Of a stretch of 64,000 bases of DNA, positions 7,644 to 16,505 are shown piece after piece. The DNA is taken from the NCBI GenBank assembly GCA_947488625.1, contig CANKZR010000001.1:1426001-1490000 (forward strand), given 5' to 3'. Positions within the stretch are counted from its first letter, which is position 1. The number at the start of each line of letters is the position of its first letter. The stretch comes from an uncultured Sphingomonadaceae bacterium. Its GTDB lineage: Bacteria > Pseudomonadota > Alphaproteobacteria > Sphingomonadales > Sphingomonadaceae. The position numbers were made by a program, and so were the translations under genes. The notes beneath the pieces are model-generated. The model was not told the DNA's origin, did not search any database, and saw only the letters and a program-made list of their open reading frames with translations.

Positions 7644-9757
7644 TATGCGACCTCACTGGCTTTCTCATGACCTTGCATGGATTTGATAAATTGGGCGGCA
7701 TCGCTCAACGGCAGGCGAACGACGAATCGAGTTCCCAGGCTTTCGCGCGATTCCACTTCGATCTGGCCACCCATGCCACGAACCAGCTCGCGCGCTTCAT
7801 AGGCTCCGATCCCGAAGCCGCCGGCCTTGGATGAATGGAACGGCTTGAACAACTTGGTTCGGATGAATTCCGGTGTCATCCCTTCCCCATTGTCCAGCAC
7901 TTCGATAACGGCGTGCCCCGAATCGCGGCGAAGATCGAGGAAGATCGGAGATTGGCTATCGCTGGCCTCGATGGCGTTCTGCACCAGATGGACGAGCGCT
8001 TGCTCCAGCCCTTCTGCATCGGCGTGAACCCGGCAATCGTCTCCGCGTGTCAGCACCACTTCATGCTTGCCGTTGTACTGTTCCACGATGCGCCGAAGCA
8101 GACTTTGCAAAGCGATGACCTCGCGACCCTTGGCCCCGTGCGTTCCATATCGGCCAAGCCGCGTGAGCAAAGCCTGCAACTTGTCCGTCGAATTGCGCAG
8201 GGTAAGGATCATATCTGCCCTGAACTCGGGTTTTTCCGCATGCTTTTCCGCGTTTGCGGCCAGCAGGGAGAGCTGGCTCGCCAGGTTCTTGATGTCATGC
8301 ATGACGAAGGCAATACGGCGATTGAACTCGTCGAAGCGCTGCGCTTCGCCAAGCGCATCCTGGCTGTTCCGCTCTGCCAGATAGCTGGCGAGCTGGCGTC
8401 CGACCACGCGCAGCAGGTCAAAATCTTCCCAGTCCAGTCTGCGGGCCGCCGCTGGTCTTGCCAATACGACGACCCCCACCAGTCGCTCGTAATGCAACAG
8501 CGGAATAAGGGCCCACGATTGCTCGCTTTTCACCAGCCAGGTAGGAGTTGCCACTGCGGGAACGCCGTCCGCATCACCGGAGCGTAGATCGTCAAGGTCG
8601 ACGATGAACTGGTTTTCCGCCAAGAATTGTGCGCCCAGGGTGTCGATGGCTTCCGCAGGAACCTCGATATCCGGCCACTGCCAGCGCGCCTCCAGGGCGA
8701 GTCCACCTTCCTCACGCGGCGTCAGCAGAAGGCCCGCCGGACTATCCGTGATATCGGCCACAGCCTGAACGGCCCGTTCCGGAAGCGGAGGAGCTTGTGG
8801 CCCGGCCCTGCCGATCGTTTCTGTGAAACGCAGCCACTCGGCCCGGTAATCGTAGCGATGCTGGAACAGGTTCTTGAACAGCGTGACGCGCAGCCATCCG
8901 CGCAGCTTGCGCGACGGCAGGATCGTCAGCGCCACAACGCTTGCAAGCAGGACGAAGCCTGTCTGCAATATTCGCCCGTAATCGCTACCGATATAGGCGA
9001 GGCCTTGCGCAATCACGACCATGACGACCAGGTAGGCTCCCATCAGCAGGAGCGAGAAGGACTGGAATGCAAAGCCCCGCGACGGGCGAAAGCGCAATTC
9101 GCTTTCAGTTCGCAAGGTTCCCATCGCTAACAACACTACGGCAACGGCAAGCGCCAGGCTGCGCAGATCGATCAGAAGGGTCGGCAACCCGTTGTCGAGA
9201 TAGGCAATGGTGTAGAGATTGAGATCGTATAGCCAGATCACGGCGAGCGCACTGGCAGGCCAGCGCAGCCCCTCGCGAGCCTGGGCAGAAGCGCCCGCAT
9301 ACAGGTTATGCACCAGCACCAAGGCCCCGATGCAAAACAGCAGGCGGAAGGTGAAGGCGAAGCGCATCACCAGCATTTCGGGCTCGATAGTACCGGCGTA
9401 TTGCGCGCGCGCGACAAATAGTGCGATCTGCATCAGCTCGACGAATGCGAGGACGAAGACGACAGGCCGGATCGGACCGAGGCTTATCTCTCGGTCATCG
9501 TGCCCGAATAGCCGGTAGAGCATCCACAGCCATGCAAGATTGCCGACAATCGCCAGCAACTGTGCAGCGCTGCTATCGTGGCCAAAACCGATGATGGAAA
9601 ATGCCCACAAGGCCGAACAGAAAAGCGCGGCGGCGCAAGCGTTGATGGCAGGCCCCTGCGCGCGCTGGCTTGTTGCCAGCCACAAGGCCAGTGCAACCGC
9701 AGCGCAGGCGGTTACGAGAAACGTCAGGTAACTGCCGATATCCCAGAACAACGTCAT
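7643..9757 (-). CDS. prsK: PrsK, membrane histidine kinase
   Basis: A 704-residue sensor kinase. The N-terminal 280 or so residues hold many hydrophobic segments (a multi-pass sensor). A GAF-like region follows, then an unusual H box, AFVMHDIKNLASQLSLLAAN, with the phosphoacceptor His near residue 490, and an HATPase domain with QNAIEA, DNGEGM and GFGIG. The HDIKN form is characteristic of PrsK. The start at 9757 is the ATG that overlaps the stop of the upstream sugar transferase (TAATG); a few upstream in-frame residues were discarded. It should phosphorylate PrsR, encoded immediately downstream. Confidence 0.92.
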   Translation of the reverse strand: MTLFWDIGSYLTFLVTACAAVALALWLATSQRAQGPAINACAAALFCSALWAFSIIGFGHDSSAAQLLAIVGNLAWLWMLYRLFGHDDREISLGPIRPVVFVLAFVELMQIALFVARAQYAGTIEPEMLVMRFAFTFRLLFCIGALVLVHNLYAGASAQAREGLRWPASALAVIWLYDLNLYTIAYLDNGLPTLLIDLRSLALAVAVVLLAMGTLRTESELRFRPSRGFAFQSFSLLLMGAYLVVMVVIAQGLAYIGSDYGRILQTGFVLLASVVALTILPSRKLRGWLRVTLFKNLFQHRYDYRAEWLRFTETIGRAGPQAPPLPERAVQAVADITDSPAGLLLTPREEGGLALEARWQWPDIEVPAEAIDTLGAQFLAENQFIVDLDDLRSGDADGVPAVATPTWLVKSEQSWALIPLLHYERLVGVVVLARPAAARRLDWEDFDLLRVVGRQLASYLAERNSQDALGEAQRFDEFNRRIAFVMHDIKNLASQLSLLAANAEKHAEKPEFRADMILTLRNSTDKLQALLTRLGRYGTHGAKGREVIALQSLLRRIVEQYNGKHEVVLTRGDDCRVHADAEGLEQALVHLVQNAIEASDSQSPIFLDLRRDSGHAVIEVLDNGEGMTPEFIRTKLFKPFHSSKAGGFGIGAYEARELVRGMGGQIEVESRESLGTRFVVRLPLSDAAQFIKSMQGHEKASEVA

Positions 9758-11142
9758 TATCGCGCGCCCTCCGGCCACAGCACGACGCGCAGCGTTTGCA
9801 ACATAATAAGCAGGTCCAGGAAGGGCGTGTAATTCTTGGCGTAATAGAGGTCGAATTCCAGCTTGTGACGGGAATCCTCTATGCTGGCGCCGTAGGGATA
9901 ATTAATCTGCGCCCATCCCGTGATGCCCGGCTTCACCATGTGCCGTTCTGCATAATAGGGAAGCTTGTCTTCCAGATCATCGACAAAGGTCGGTACCTCG
10001 GGGCGCGGACCGACAAAGCTCATGTGGCCCAGCAAGACCGTCCAGACCTGTGGCAGTTCGTCGATACGCACCTTGCGAATGAAAGCGCCGACACGGGTGA
10101 TGCGCGGATCGTTTTCCTGCGCCCATTTCGACCCGTCCTTCTCTGCGTCGGTGCGCATGGAGCGCAGCTTGATCAGCTCGAAAGTCTCCCCATAAAGGCC
10201 AATTCGTTTCTGTCGGAAAAACGCTGGCCCTTTGCTGTCCAGCTTCACGATGATCGCGAACAGCGCGATGACGGGGAATGCGAGCAGAAGCAGAAGTCCG
10301 CTGGCAAGAATGTCGAAGGCGCGTTTCGCTACGGACGAAATGGCACGGCCCGAAGAAAATCCGTCCGAGAAAATAAGCCAGCTGGGATTGAGCGTATCGA
10401 GATCCACCCGCCCGGTTTCCCGTTCGAGAAAGCTGGAAAACTCGTTCACGTAGACACCTGCCGTCTTCACGCGCAGCAGGTCTTTGAGCGGAAGCGCGTT
10501 GCGGCGTTCCTCCAGCGCCAGCACCACTTCGGTTGCGCCGAGCCCTGCGACATAGCCAGAAAGATCGGAGATTTCCGATCGTTGCACGGCTTCGGCAACC
10601 TCTTGGCCCGCACCTGTCATGTTGACAAAGCCCACAATCTTGAAGCCGCTGCCTTCCTTACAGGACAGGTCTTTCAGGCGCTGGGCTCGCATTCCCGCGC
10701 CCAGAACAAGAATACGGCGGCGGAAAGCCGATGTGCCCAGAATGCTTCCCACGATTACGCGATTCAGGACCATCAGGCCGTTGGCCAACACCATCGCGTA
10801 AAGCAGGATGGAACGCCAGTAGGTATGCCCCGGCAGGAGGAAGTCGAGCACCGCGAGCGCTAGAATAGCAAGGCTTGAAGCAACCAGCAGGCGGGCGCAG
10901 GCAAAACGCATGGAACGCAACGCTTCCGGCCCGTAGACGCCCACCGCGATCATCGCTGCCAGAGTGGTTGTTGCAAAGCCGAGTAACGGCAAGGCGCGCT
11001 CGGTCAGTCGACCGGTGTCCGTGCCAATCTGACTTGTGCGTATTGACCACGCCAGGTCCGCCGAGACGATCAGCAATACAAAGTCCAGCGCGCCCAGAAA
11101 AAGCACGGCATGGGGTATATAGTGTTTGAAGAGGCGGACCAT
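9757..11142 (-). CDS. Polyprenyl sugar-phosphate transferase, EpsB type (PEP-CTERM-associated)
   Basis: A 461-residue membrane enzyme. The N-terminus has about four hydrophobic helices and a CoA-binding-like central region ([18 protein letters not shown]). The C-terminal bacterial sugar-transferase domain opens with [10 protein letters not shown] and a long helix, then FFRQKRIG, the EPxIR-like [10 protein letters not shown] and [15 protein letters not shown]. Such enzymes load the first sugar phosphate on undecaprenyl phosphate at the start of exopolysaccharide assembly. This gene heads the operon that continues into prsK and prsR through TAATG overlaps, so regulator and polymer initiation are encoded together. 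Confidence 0.9.
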   Translation of the reverse strand: MVRLFKHYIPHAVLFLGALDFVLLIVSADLAWSIRTSQIGTDTGRLTERALPLLGFATTTLAAMIAVGVYGPEALRSMRFACARLLVASSLAILALAVLDFLLPGHTYWRSILLYAMVLANGLMVLNRVIVGSILGTSAFRRRILVLGAGMRAQRLKDLSCKEGSGFKIVGFVNMTGAGQEVAEAVQRSEISDLSGYVAGLGATEVVLALEERRNALPLKDLLRVKTAGVYVNEFSSFLERETGRVDLDTLNPSWLIFSDGFSSGRAISSVAKRAFDILASGLLLLLAFPVIALFAIIVKLDSKGPAFFRQKRIGLYGETFELIKLRSMRTDAEKDGSKWAQENDPRITRVGAFIRKVRIDELPQVWTVLLGHMSFVGPRPEVPTFVDDLEDKLPYYAERHMVKPGITGWAQINYPYGASIEDSRHKLEFDLYYAKNYTPFLDLLIMLQTLRVVLWPEGAR

Positions 11143-11211
11143 CGCTTCAACCGTTCGTTACCGGAGGAATTTCCAGCGAAGTCTCGGTTAACGACGAGGT
11201 ATGAAATGTCG

Positions 11212-11222
11212 GTAAACTTTAC
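11212..11222. promoter_or_regulatory. Palindrome GTAAA-C-TTTAC upstream of the eps/prs operon
   Basis: A perfect 5+5 palindrome around one central base lies about 70 bases upstream of the sugar-transferase start, in the spacer shared with the divergent 11383 gene. It resembles the AT-rich GTAAA...TTTAC boxes expected for PrsR-type regulation, but I could not identify a sigma-54 -24/-12 pair beside it. Function is inferred from position only. Confidence 0.35.
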
Positions 11223-11382
11223 ACCTCTAAACGCCTTACGCACGATGTGTGGTTGGGCGCGCTGTATTCGCGGCGCACAGGACTTGCGCGCTTCCGTGCG
11301 CTCATTGCAATATCGTCAGGTAATTCCTGGTTAACCCCATGTCGGTTCAGGTGGTTAACCAGATTGCGATAATCTGCACGCA

Positions 11383-11880
11383 ATGGCACAAATTTCGAAG
11401 CCCCCTGTCCCGGCCAAACTGTACAGACATTTCGCGGCCGTTACCGTCGCACTGACAGCGACGATCGCAATGTTCGCCGATGCAGAAGAGCGCGCCGCTG
11501 CCGAACCGGTTGCGCTGAGCGAATCCGATGCTTCGACAAACAGCACGCCGGCCTATGGCGATGCCAAGCTGAAGCGCGCCGAACCCGAAAGCGTCGGCTC
11601 ATTCGGCACGGAAAATACCGACGGCAGTTACGGAGAGCCCATGATGGGCGGTGGGGGCAATCGATCTTCCATCGCCAATCGCGCCGTGAGTACCAACCGT
11701 CAATCGCTGCCCAATATGACGACCGAGGAAGTCGCCGCCCTGTCTCAGGAGGAATACGAACGGCTGCGCGCGCTTTATGCGGCTGCGGGGGCAATAGAGG
11801 ATTTGGATCGCAGCGCGCAGATCAGCGAAATCGAAGCCGCGTCCGCCCGCCGTTCCGGCCATAGCGGGAGCGACCGCTAA
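11383..11880 (+). CDS. Hypothetical protein with N-terminal membrane anchor
   Basis: A 165-residue protein I do not recognise. A short positively charged N-terminus is followed by one hydrophobic stretch (around residues 18-33, LTATIAMFADA), suggesting a signal or membrane anchor with the rest in the periplasm. The middle is low-complexity and rich in G, S and N (GEPMMGGGGNRSS). The C-terminal third is helical and acidic (TTEEVAALSQEEYERL). It is divergent from the eps-prsK-prsR operon and shares its control region, so a link to exopolysaccharide export is possible but unproven. Confidence 0.6.
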   Translation: MAQISKPPVPAKLYRHFAAVTVALTATIAMFADAEERAAAEPVALSESDASTNSTPAYGDAKLKRAEPESVGSFGTENTDGSYGEPMMGGGGNRSSIANRAVSTNRQSLPNMTTEEVAALSQEEYERLRALYAAAGAIEDLDRSAQISEIEAASARRSGHSGSDR

Positions 11881-11887
11881 GTCGTCG

Positions 11888-13684
11888 CTACATCCCGTAA
11901 GTCACGGCCAGCAGATAACTTAGTGTAACCACCATGATCAGCACGAGCGGCACACCTGTGCGCATGTAATCCGGGAAATTGTAACTCCCCTCGGCCATGA
12001 TCAGCATGTTCGTTTGATAGGCGATTGGCGTCGCGTAACACAGGTTGCAGCCGAACAGCACGGCCAGGATCAATGGCTCTTGCGGAAGGCCAAGTTCCGT
12101 CGCGATGCTGAAAGCAATCGGCGTGCCGACAGTGGCGGCCGTGGCATTCGATGCAAAGTTCGTCAGCACGGTCACGAAGATCATGATGGCCGCGACAACC
12201 CCGGCAGGTGGCAGATATTGCAACCCCAGCGCCAGCGATTCGCCCAGCCAGCCGGCTGCGCCGCTATCGAGAACGAAGCGACCGATCGCGATACTTGCAG
12301 CGACCAGCACGATAACCTGGCCGGAAAGCGCCCTACCCACCCGATCGAATTTCACGCAACCGGTGAGGAACATCAGGATCGCTCCGCCAAGAGAGGCGAT
12401 GGCGATCGGCAGGATACCGATGGATGCAAGGCCGACGGATACGCCCATGATCGTGGCGGCAAGCCAGGCTTTCGACCGGCGGGGAACCTCGCGCTCGCCC
12501 TCCAGTTGCAAAAGACTGTCGCTCTGGATGAACTCGGAAAGCGCCTCCCCAAGGCCCATCACCAGCAGCACGTCGCCTTCGGCGAAACGAAGCTCTCCCT
12601 CGCCCTCGCCCTGATCGAACAGCATCGGACGGTCGGGACGGTGGATGCCTAGCACGGCAACGCCGAAGCGATCCGCGATTCCCGATGTTGCCAGCGTACG
12701 ACCGATCAGGCGAGAATCGCTGGTGACGACCATCTCGACCACCTTCATGTCGAGCCGCCTGTCCGAAGATTCGCGCTGTATCTGGTCTACCACCCAACCC
12801 GGCGCGATCTGGCCCTGCAGCACGCGCACGGCATCCTCCAGCGCATCGTGCGTACCCGAGATACGCAATCGCTGACCCGTTGCGAAGGGACCGTCCGGAC
12901 GTTCCTCAAAACGGAAATCGTCGGGCAGCATGTCGACAACCTCGTCGAAATGCTTGCCGATCAGGTTGCTGGTGGGCGGTACGCGCAGCCGGGTATGGAA
13001 CCAGCGATTGCCATGACCGACCTCTGGAGTGTTGTCCCGCAACATGCGCGGCATGACCAGCCAGATATAGGGCAGCGCCACCAGCGATGCCATCAGCACG
13101 ATGGGGGTGAAGTGGAACACGCCCATCCGTGGCATTCCAAGATCGACGGCAATGGCCACCACCAGAATGTTGGTTGATGTGCCGATGGTAGTGGCCAGCC
13201 CGCCCAGCAGTGAAGATGCGTTGAGCGGCATCAGCGTTTTCGAGGCTGGCATCGCGCCGCGCACCGCAAGGGTAACGAAGATCGGTATCAGAAGAACCAG
13301 CACCGGCGTATTGTTCACGCCCATGGAAAGAAAGAAGGCCAGCACCAGCGACAGCAGGAGGCCGGTTTGCAGGTTGAACTTGAACACCCGCTCCAGCATG
13401 CGCGCCGCAGGTTCGAGCGCCCCTGTCACCACAAGGCCGCGGCCCATCACCATAAGCGCGCAAATCGTGATCAGCGCGTAATGGCCAAAGCCGGCGAAAG
13501 CCAATTGCAGTCCGTCTGTCGGCTGCGTGTGCGGCATGGGATAGAAATAGAGGCCGACCGCGATTATCGCGATAGCCAGCAGCGACACGATCTCGATCGA
13601 CATCTTGCCGCGGACGAACAGATAGAAAACTACGACCGTCAGGGCCATTGCCGCAAAGGCATGCAAGGAAGGAGCTTCGATCAC
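11888..13684 (-). CDS. SLC13-family permease with two central TrkA-C domains
   Basis: A membrane permease of about 600 residues. Two blocks of membrane helices flank a soluble insert (about residues 210-390) containing two TrkA-C/RCK-C-like modules (LRISGTHDALEDAVRVLQGQ and LRFAEGDVLLVMGLGEAL). Signature loops are SMGVNNTPVLVLLIP and TTIGTSTNILV in the first half, and NFASNATAATVGTPIAF in the second. The family carries sulfate, phosphate or dicarboxylates with Na+; the substrate is not assignable. Start is uncertain: a TTG at 13705 extends the frame, GTG at 13684 was chosen, and an ATG at 13648 is also possible; none has a clear ribosome binding site. Confidence 0.85.
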   Translation of the reverse strand: MIEAPSLHAFAAMALTVVVFYLFVRGKMSIEIVSLLAIAIIAVGLYFYPMPHTQPTDGLQLAFAGFGHYALITICALMVMGRGLVVTGALEPAARMLERVFKFNLQTGLLLSLVLAFFLSMGVNNTPVLVLLIPIFVTLAVRGAMPASKTLMPLNASSLLGGLATTIGTSTNILVVAIAVDLGMPRMGVFHFTPIVLMASLVALPYIWLVMPRMLRDNTPEVGHGNRWFHTRLRVPPTSNLIGKHFDEVVDMLPDDFRFEERPDGPFATGQRLRISGTHDALEDAVRVLQGQIAPGWVVDQIQRESSDRRLDMKVVEMVVTSDSRLIGRTLATSGIADRFGVAVLGIHRPDRPMLFDQGEGEGELRFAEGDVLLVMGLGEALSEFIQSDSLLQLEGEREVPRRSKAWLAATIMGVSVGLASIGILPIAIASLGGAILMFLTGCVKFDRVGRALSGQVIVLVAASIAIGRFVLDSGAAGWLGESLALGLQYLPPAGVVAAIMIFVTVLTNFASNATAATVGTPIAFSIATELGLPQEPLILAVLFGCNLCYATPIAYQTNMLIMAEGSYNFPDYMRTGVPLVLIMVVTLSYLLAVTYGM

Positions 13685-13768
13685 TGTTACGAAGACAAAT
13701 CCCAAAGCGGCGGAGCAATATCAAGAGAATTCCGCCAAAATCGGCATGCCGGGGCGGAATGTCCTGCC

Positions 13769-13853
13769 TGGTACCTCTGGCCGGACTCGAACCGGCACTT
13801 CCGAAGAAACTCGATTTTGAGTCGAGCGCGTCTACCAATTCCGCCACAGAGGC
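13769..13853 (-). tRNA. tRNA-Leu(CAA)
   Basis: On the minus strand an 85-base class II tRNA folds with acceptor arms GCCTCTG / CAGAGGT. The anticodon stem CTCGA/TCGAG holds the loop CTCAAAA, giving anticodon CAA. There is a long variable arm, a T arm GGTTCGAGTCC, and an encoded CCA. It reads UUG codons. It sits 65 bases downstream of suhB on the same strand. Confidence 0.95.
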
Positions 13854-13918
13854 AGGCAGGACAGCGCGCTTAGCGATACTTGCGCGCGGCTGCAATTGCT
13901 TATCTCAAGATTGCGGCT

Positions 13919-14737
13919 CTACTTCAGCGCAGCGGCAATCTGCTTGTGCAGCCGAGAATGTACCTGGTCATTGCCGGCGATCACCTGGCTGTCGCAGATC
14001 GGCTGCGAGCGTCCACGATAGTCCGAAACGAAGCCGCCCGCTTCGCGCACCAGCAGGCAACCTGCCGCTGTATCCCAAGGCGAAAGATCGCTTTCCCAGA
14101 AACCGTCGAAGCGTCCGGCGGCCACCCAGGCAAGATCCAGCGAGGCTGCGCCAAAGCGGCGGATACCTGCGACATTGGGCCCGACGGCACCGAAGATGCG
14201 GCTCCATTCGGCAAAGTCGCCATGTCCTTGATAGGGCGTACCCGTTGCGATCAATGCCTCGGATAGTTGACGCCGACCCGAAACGCGCAGCCGGCCGTCA
14301 TGCAACCAAGCGCCGCGTGATTTCTCTGCCCAGAAGGTTTCATCGGTGATTGGCTGGTAAACCATTCCCGCGACCACGTCGCCCCAGCCCCCACCACCAA
14401 GCTTCGGCTCCTGCACAGCGATGGAAATGGCGAAGTGGGGTATGCCGTGAAGGAAATTGCTGGTGCCATCCAGTGGATCGATGATCCAGCGGGGTTGGTC
14501 CTCATCGCCCTCGATCTCACCGGCTTCTTCCATTACGAAGCCCCAACCCGGACGCGCCACTTTCAGTTCGTCCCACAAGATACGCTCGGCAACCTGATCC
14601 GCCTTGGAAACAAAATCGCTCGGCCCCTTGTGGCTGACCTGCAGATGTTCGACTTCGCCGAAGTCGCGGCGCAACCGGCCACCCGCCTTGCGGGCAGCCT
14701 TTTCCATTACACGGATAAGACCTGAAATAGCAGCCAT
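13919..14737 (-). CDS. suhB: Inositol monophosphatase family protein (SuhB)
   Basis: A 272-residue cytosolic phosphatase. Both metal-binding signatures are present: WIIDPLDGTSNFLHG (motif 1) and the second Asp motif in SDLSPWDTAAGCLLV, with an acidic patch at EEAGEIEGDED. Family members hydrolyse inositol-1-phosphate with Mg2+; in bacteria SuhB also acts in transcription antitermination. It starts six bases after the efp stop and so is probably co-transcribed with it. Confidence 0.92.
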   Translation of the reverse strand: MAAISGLIRVMEKAARKAGGRLRRDFGEVEHLQVSHKGPSDFVSKADQVAERILWDELKVARPGWGFVMEEAGEIEGDEDQPRWIIDPLDGTSNFLHGIPHFAISIAVQEPKLGGGGWGDVVAGMVYQPITDETFWAEKSRGAWLHDGRLRVSGRRQLSEALIATGTPYQGHGDFAEWSRIFGAVGPNVAGIRRFGAASLDLAWVAAGRFDGFWESDLSPWDTAAGCLLVREAGGFVSDYRGRSQPICDSQVIAGNDQVHSRLHKQIAAALK

Positions 14738-14743
14738 CGGATT

Positions 14744-15307
14744 CTAGCCAGCCTTCCCGACGTAACTCTGTTCATATACGTCCACGATGATACGCGTGCC
14801 GCTTTCAATATGCGGCGGCACCATGATGCGCACGCCGTTGTCGAGCACAGCGGGCTTGTAGCTTGACGATGCCGTCTGCCCCTTGATGACAGCGTCGGCC
14901 TCCACGATCTCGGCCTCGATCTGGTTCGGCAACTGCACACTGATGGGCCGCTCCTCCCACAATTCCAGCTGTACCTGCATACCGTCCTGCAGGAAGGGTC
15001 GCGCATCGCCAAGCAGGTCGCTGGGCAGGCTGATCTGCTCGAACGTGTCGCCATCCATGAATACCAGCATGTCGCCGTCCTCGTACAGGAACTGGTATTC
15101 CTGCGTTTCGAGACGCACCTTTTCCACCGTGTCGGCGCTACGGAAGCGGACATTCGTCTTGCGGCCATCGATGAGGTTCTTCATCTCGACCTGCATATAG
15201 GCACCACCCTTGCCCGGCTGGGTATGCTGGATCTTGGCGACCTTCCAGATACCGCCTTCATATTCGATGATGTTGCCGGGACGGATGTCCACGCCGCTGA
15301 TTTTCAT
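14744..15307 (-). CDS. efp: Elongation factor P
   Basis: A 187-residue three-domain EF-P of normal length. It begins [18 protein letters not shown] and has the modifiable loop [13 protein letters not shown] with Lys33, equivalent to the lysine that is beta-lysylated in enterobacteria. The C-terminus carries [21 protein letters not shown] relieves ribosome stalling at proline runs. Whether Lys33 is modified here is unknown; no EpmA or EarP gene is in the window. It is the first gene of an efp-suhB pair. Confidence 0.95.
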   Translation of the reverse strand: MKISGVDIRPGNIIEYEGGIWKVAKIQHTQPGKGGAYMQVEMKNLIDGRKTNVRFRSADTVEKVRLETQEYQFLYEDGDMLVFMDGDTFEQISLPSDLLGDARPFLQDGMQVQLELWEERPISVQLPNQIEAEIVEADAVIKGQTASSSYKPAVLDNGVRIMVPPHIESGTRIIVDVYEQSYVGKAG

Positions 15308-15440
15308 TGCTTCTCGCCTCGAGAGTTTTCGGGATTGCGCCGCGCCCTACCCGAGGGCGAGGCTTGCGGCAAGGCAGGAGGGCACCGCGCGCGATAGATA
15401 TTCATGACGCGCTAAGCCTGCGCTGTTATAGGCTCCACCC

Positions 15441-15803
15441 ATGAAACGGATCATCCTCTCCTGCGCACTGGCAACTGCAACGATCGCGTTGCCACCCCAT
15501 TCACCGGTACTTGCACAGGGTCAGCCCGGCACGATCGAGCGCGGCGATTACGTGTGCGAACTGCCCGGTGACGCGGCGAGCGCCGCAGGTATCCCGCAAC
15601 CCGAAGAGAGTTTCTCGATCGAAAGCGCTTCTCGCTATGTCTCATCGCAGGGAAGCGGCACATACCTGCGCCGCGGAGATCGCCTGACCATGACAAGCGG
15701 CCCGCGCAACGGCGACACCTACAAGATCGTCGGCCGTGGATACCTGCGCAAGATCGTGGACGGCACGCCCAGCCGGCTTCGCTGCATCAGGCAGGGCCGC
15801 TGA
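15441..15803 (+). CDS. Exported hypothetical protein
   Basis: A 120-residue protein I do not recognise beyond its export signal. The N-terminus MKRIILSCALATATIAL is a clear Sec signal with likely cleavage after SPVLA(Q). The mature part is small, with two cysteines (Y-V-C-E-L near residue 39 and R-L-R-C-I near the end) that could form a disulfide, and a basic C-terminus. It is divergent from efp, and its stop lies 12 bases from the end of the convergent M23 peptidase gene. Confidence 0.6.
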   Translation: MKRIILSCALATATIALPPHSPVLAQGQPGTIERGDYVCELPGDAASAAGIPQPEESFSIESASRYVSSQGSGTYLRRGDRLTMTSGPRNGDTYKIVGRGYLRKIVDGTPSRLRCIRQGR

Positions 15804-15815
15804 CGCGTCGGGTTT

Positions 15816-16505
15816 CTACCGTTGCTGCACCAGTAGCGGGTAGGGATTTACGGAGTTCGCAGGCTCCCACCATTCAGCCGTAGGGGTGGTCCGCATCACT
15901 TCGAAGTGAAGGTGCGGCGCTTCGGGATCGGCATTGCCGCTGGAGCCTACCGTGCCCAGCCGCTGTCCGCGCCTTACTTGCTGCCCTTCGTTGAGGCCCG
16001 GCGCATATTCGGCCAGATGGGCGTAGTAGTAGATAGTCTCGCGATCTTCGGAACGGACATAGATGGTGTTCCCCCCCGCATCGGAACGGAACAACCGCTC
16101 GATCGTCCCGGGCGCTGCTGCCACGACCGAGGAGCCTTCGGGTGCCATGACATCGAGCCCCTGATGCAGGCGAGAATCGCCGCTACGCTCGTCCGCGAAA
16201 TTGTCCGTAAGATCGGTGGCCGCGATATTCAGTACAGGAATGATCAGCGTCGAGGTCTCGTTCAACGGGGGCATCGAGACGGTTTCGTTGGTTTGCCCGC
16301 TTTCGCTTTCCCCGGCTTCCTCAACATCGTCGCTCGTATCGGTCGGGAGTTCGGGCGAGGACTTCTGCTTCGTGGCGAGTTCCTGCTCGATCTGTGCCGT
16401 CTCGGCGCGATCCAGCACGAATGCGCCGGCGACGATCCAACCCGCCGAAACGAGAGTGGCCGTAACAGCGGCGACCCGCGCTTTTTCTGCAAATGAAGAT
16501 GCCAT
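15816..16505 (-). CDS. M23-family peptidoglycan endopeptidase, membrane anchored
   Basis: A 229-residue periplasmic LytM-type metallopeptidase. After a short cytosolic start there is one transmembrane helix (AAVTATLVSAGWIVAGAFVL), an acidic linker, and the M23 domain. Zinc ligands are visible in LHQGLDV (His and Asp) and HLHFEV (HxH), so it should be catalytically active. The ATG at 16505 shares a base with the stop of the upstream L,D-transpeptidase gene (TGATG), linking two cell-wall enzymes in one operon. Confidence 0.9.
   Translation of the reverse strand: MASSFAEKARVAAVTATLVSAGWIVAGAFVLDRAETAQIEQELATKQKSSPELPTDTSDDVEEAGESESGQTNETVSMPPLNETSTLIIPVLNIAATDLTDNFADERSGDSRLHQGLDVMAPEGSSVVAAAPGTIERLFRSDAGGNTIYVRSEDRETIYYYAHLAEYAPGLNEGQQVRRGQRLGTVGSSGNADPEAPHLHFEVMRTTPTAEWWEPANSVNPYPLLVQQR

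Noticed and set aside
11143-11382. Sigma-54 promoter for the eps/prs operon
   Set aside because: Candidate GG/GC pairs have the wrong 12-base spacing instead of 10; not reported as a feature.
13648-14349. Plus-strand frame crossing tRNA-Leu
   Set aside because: Contains the antisense translation of the tRNA and of suhB; a known annotation artefact.
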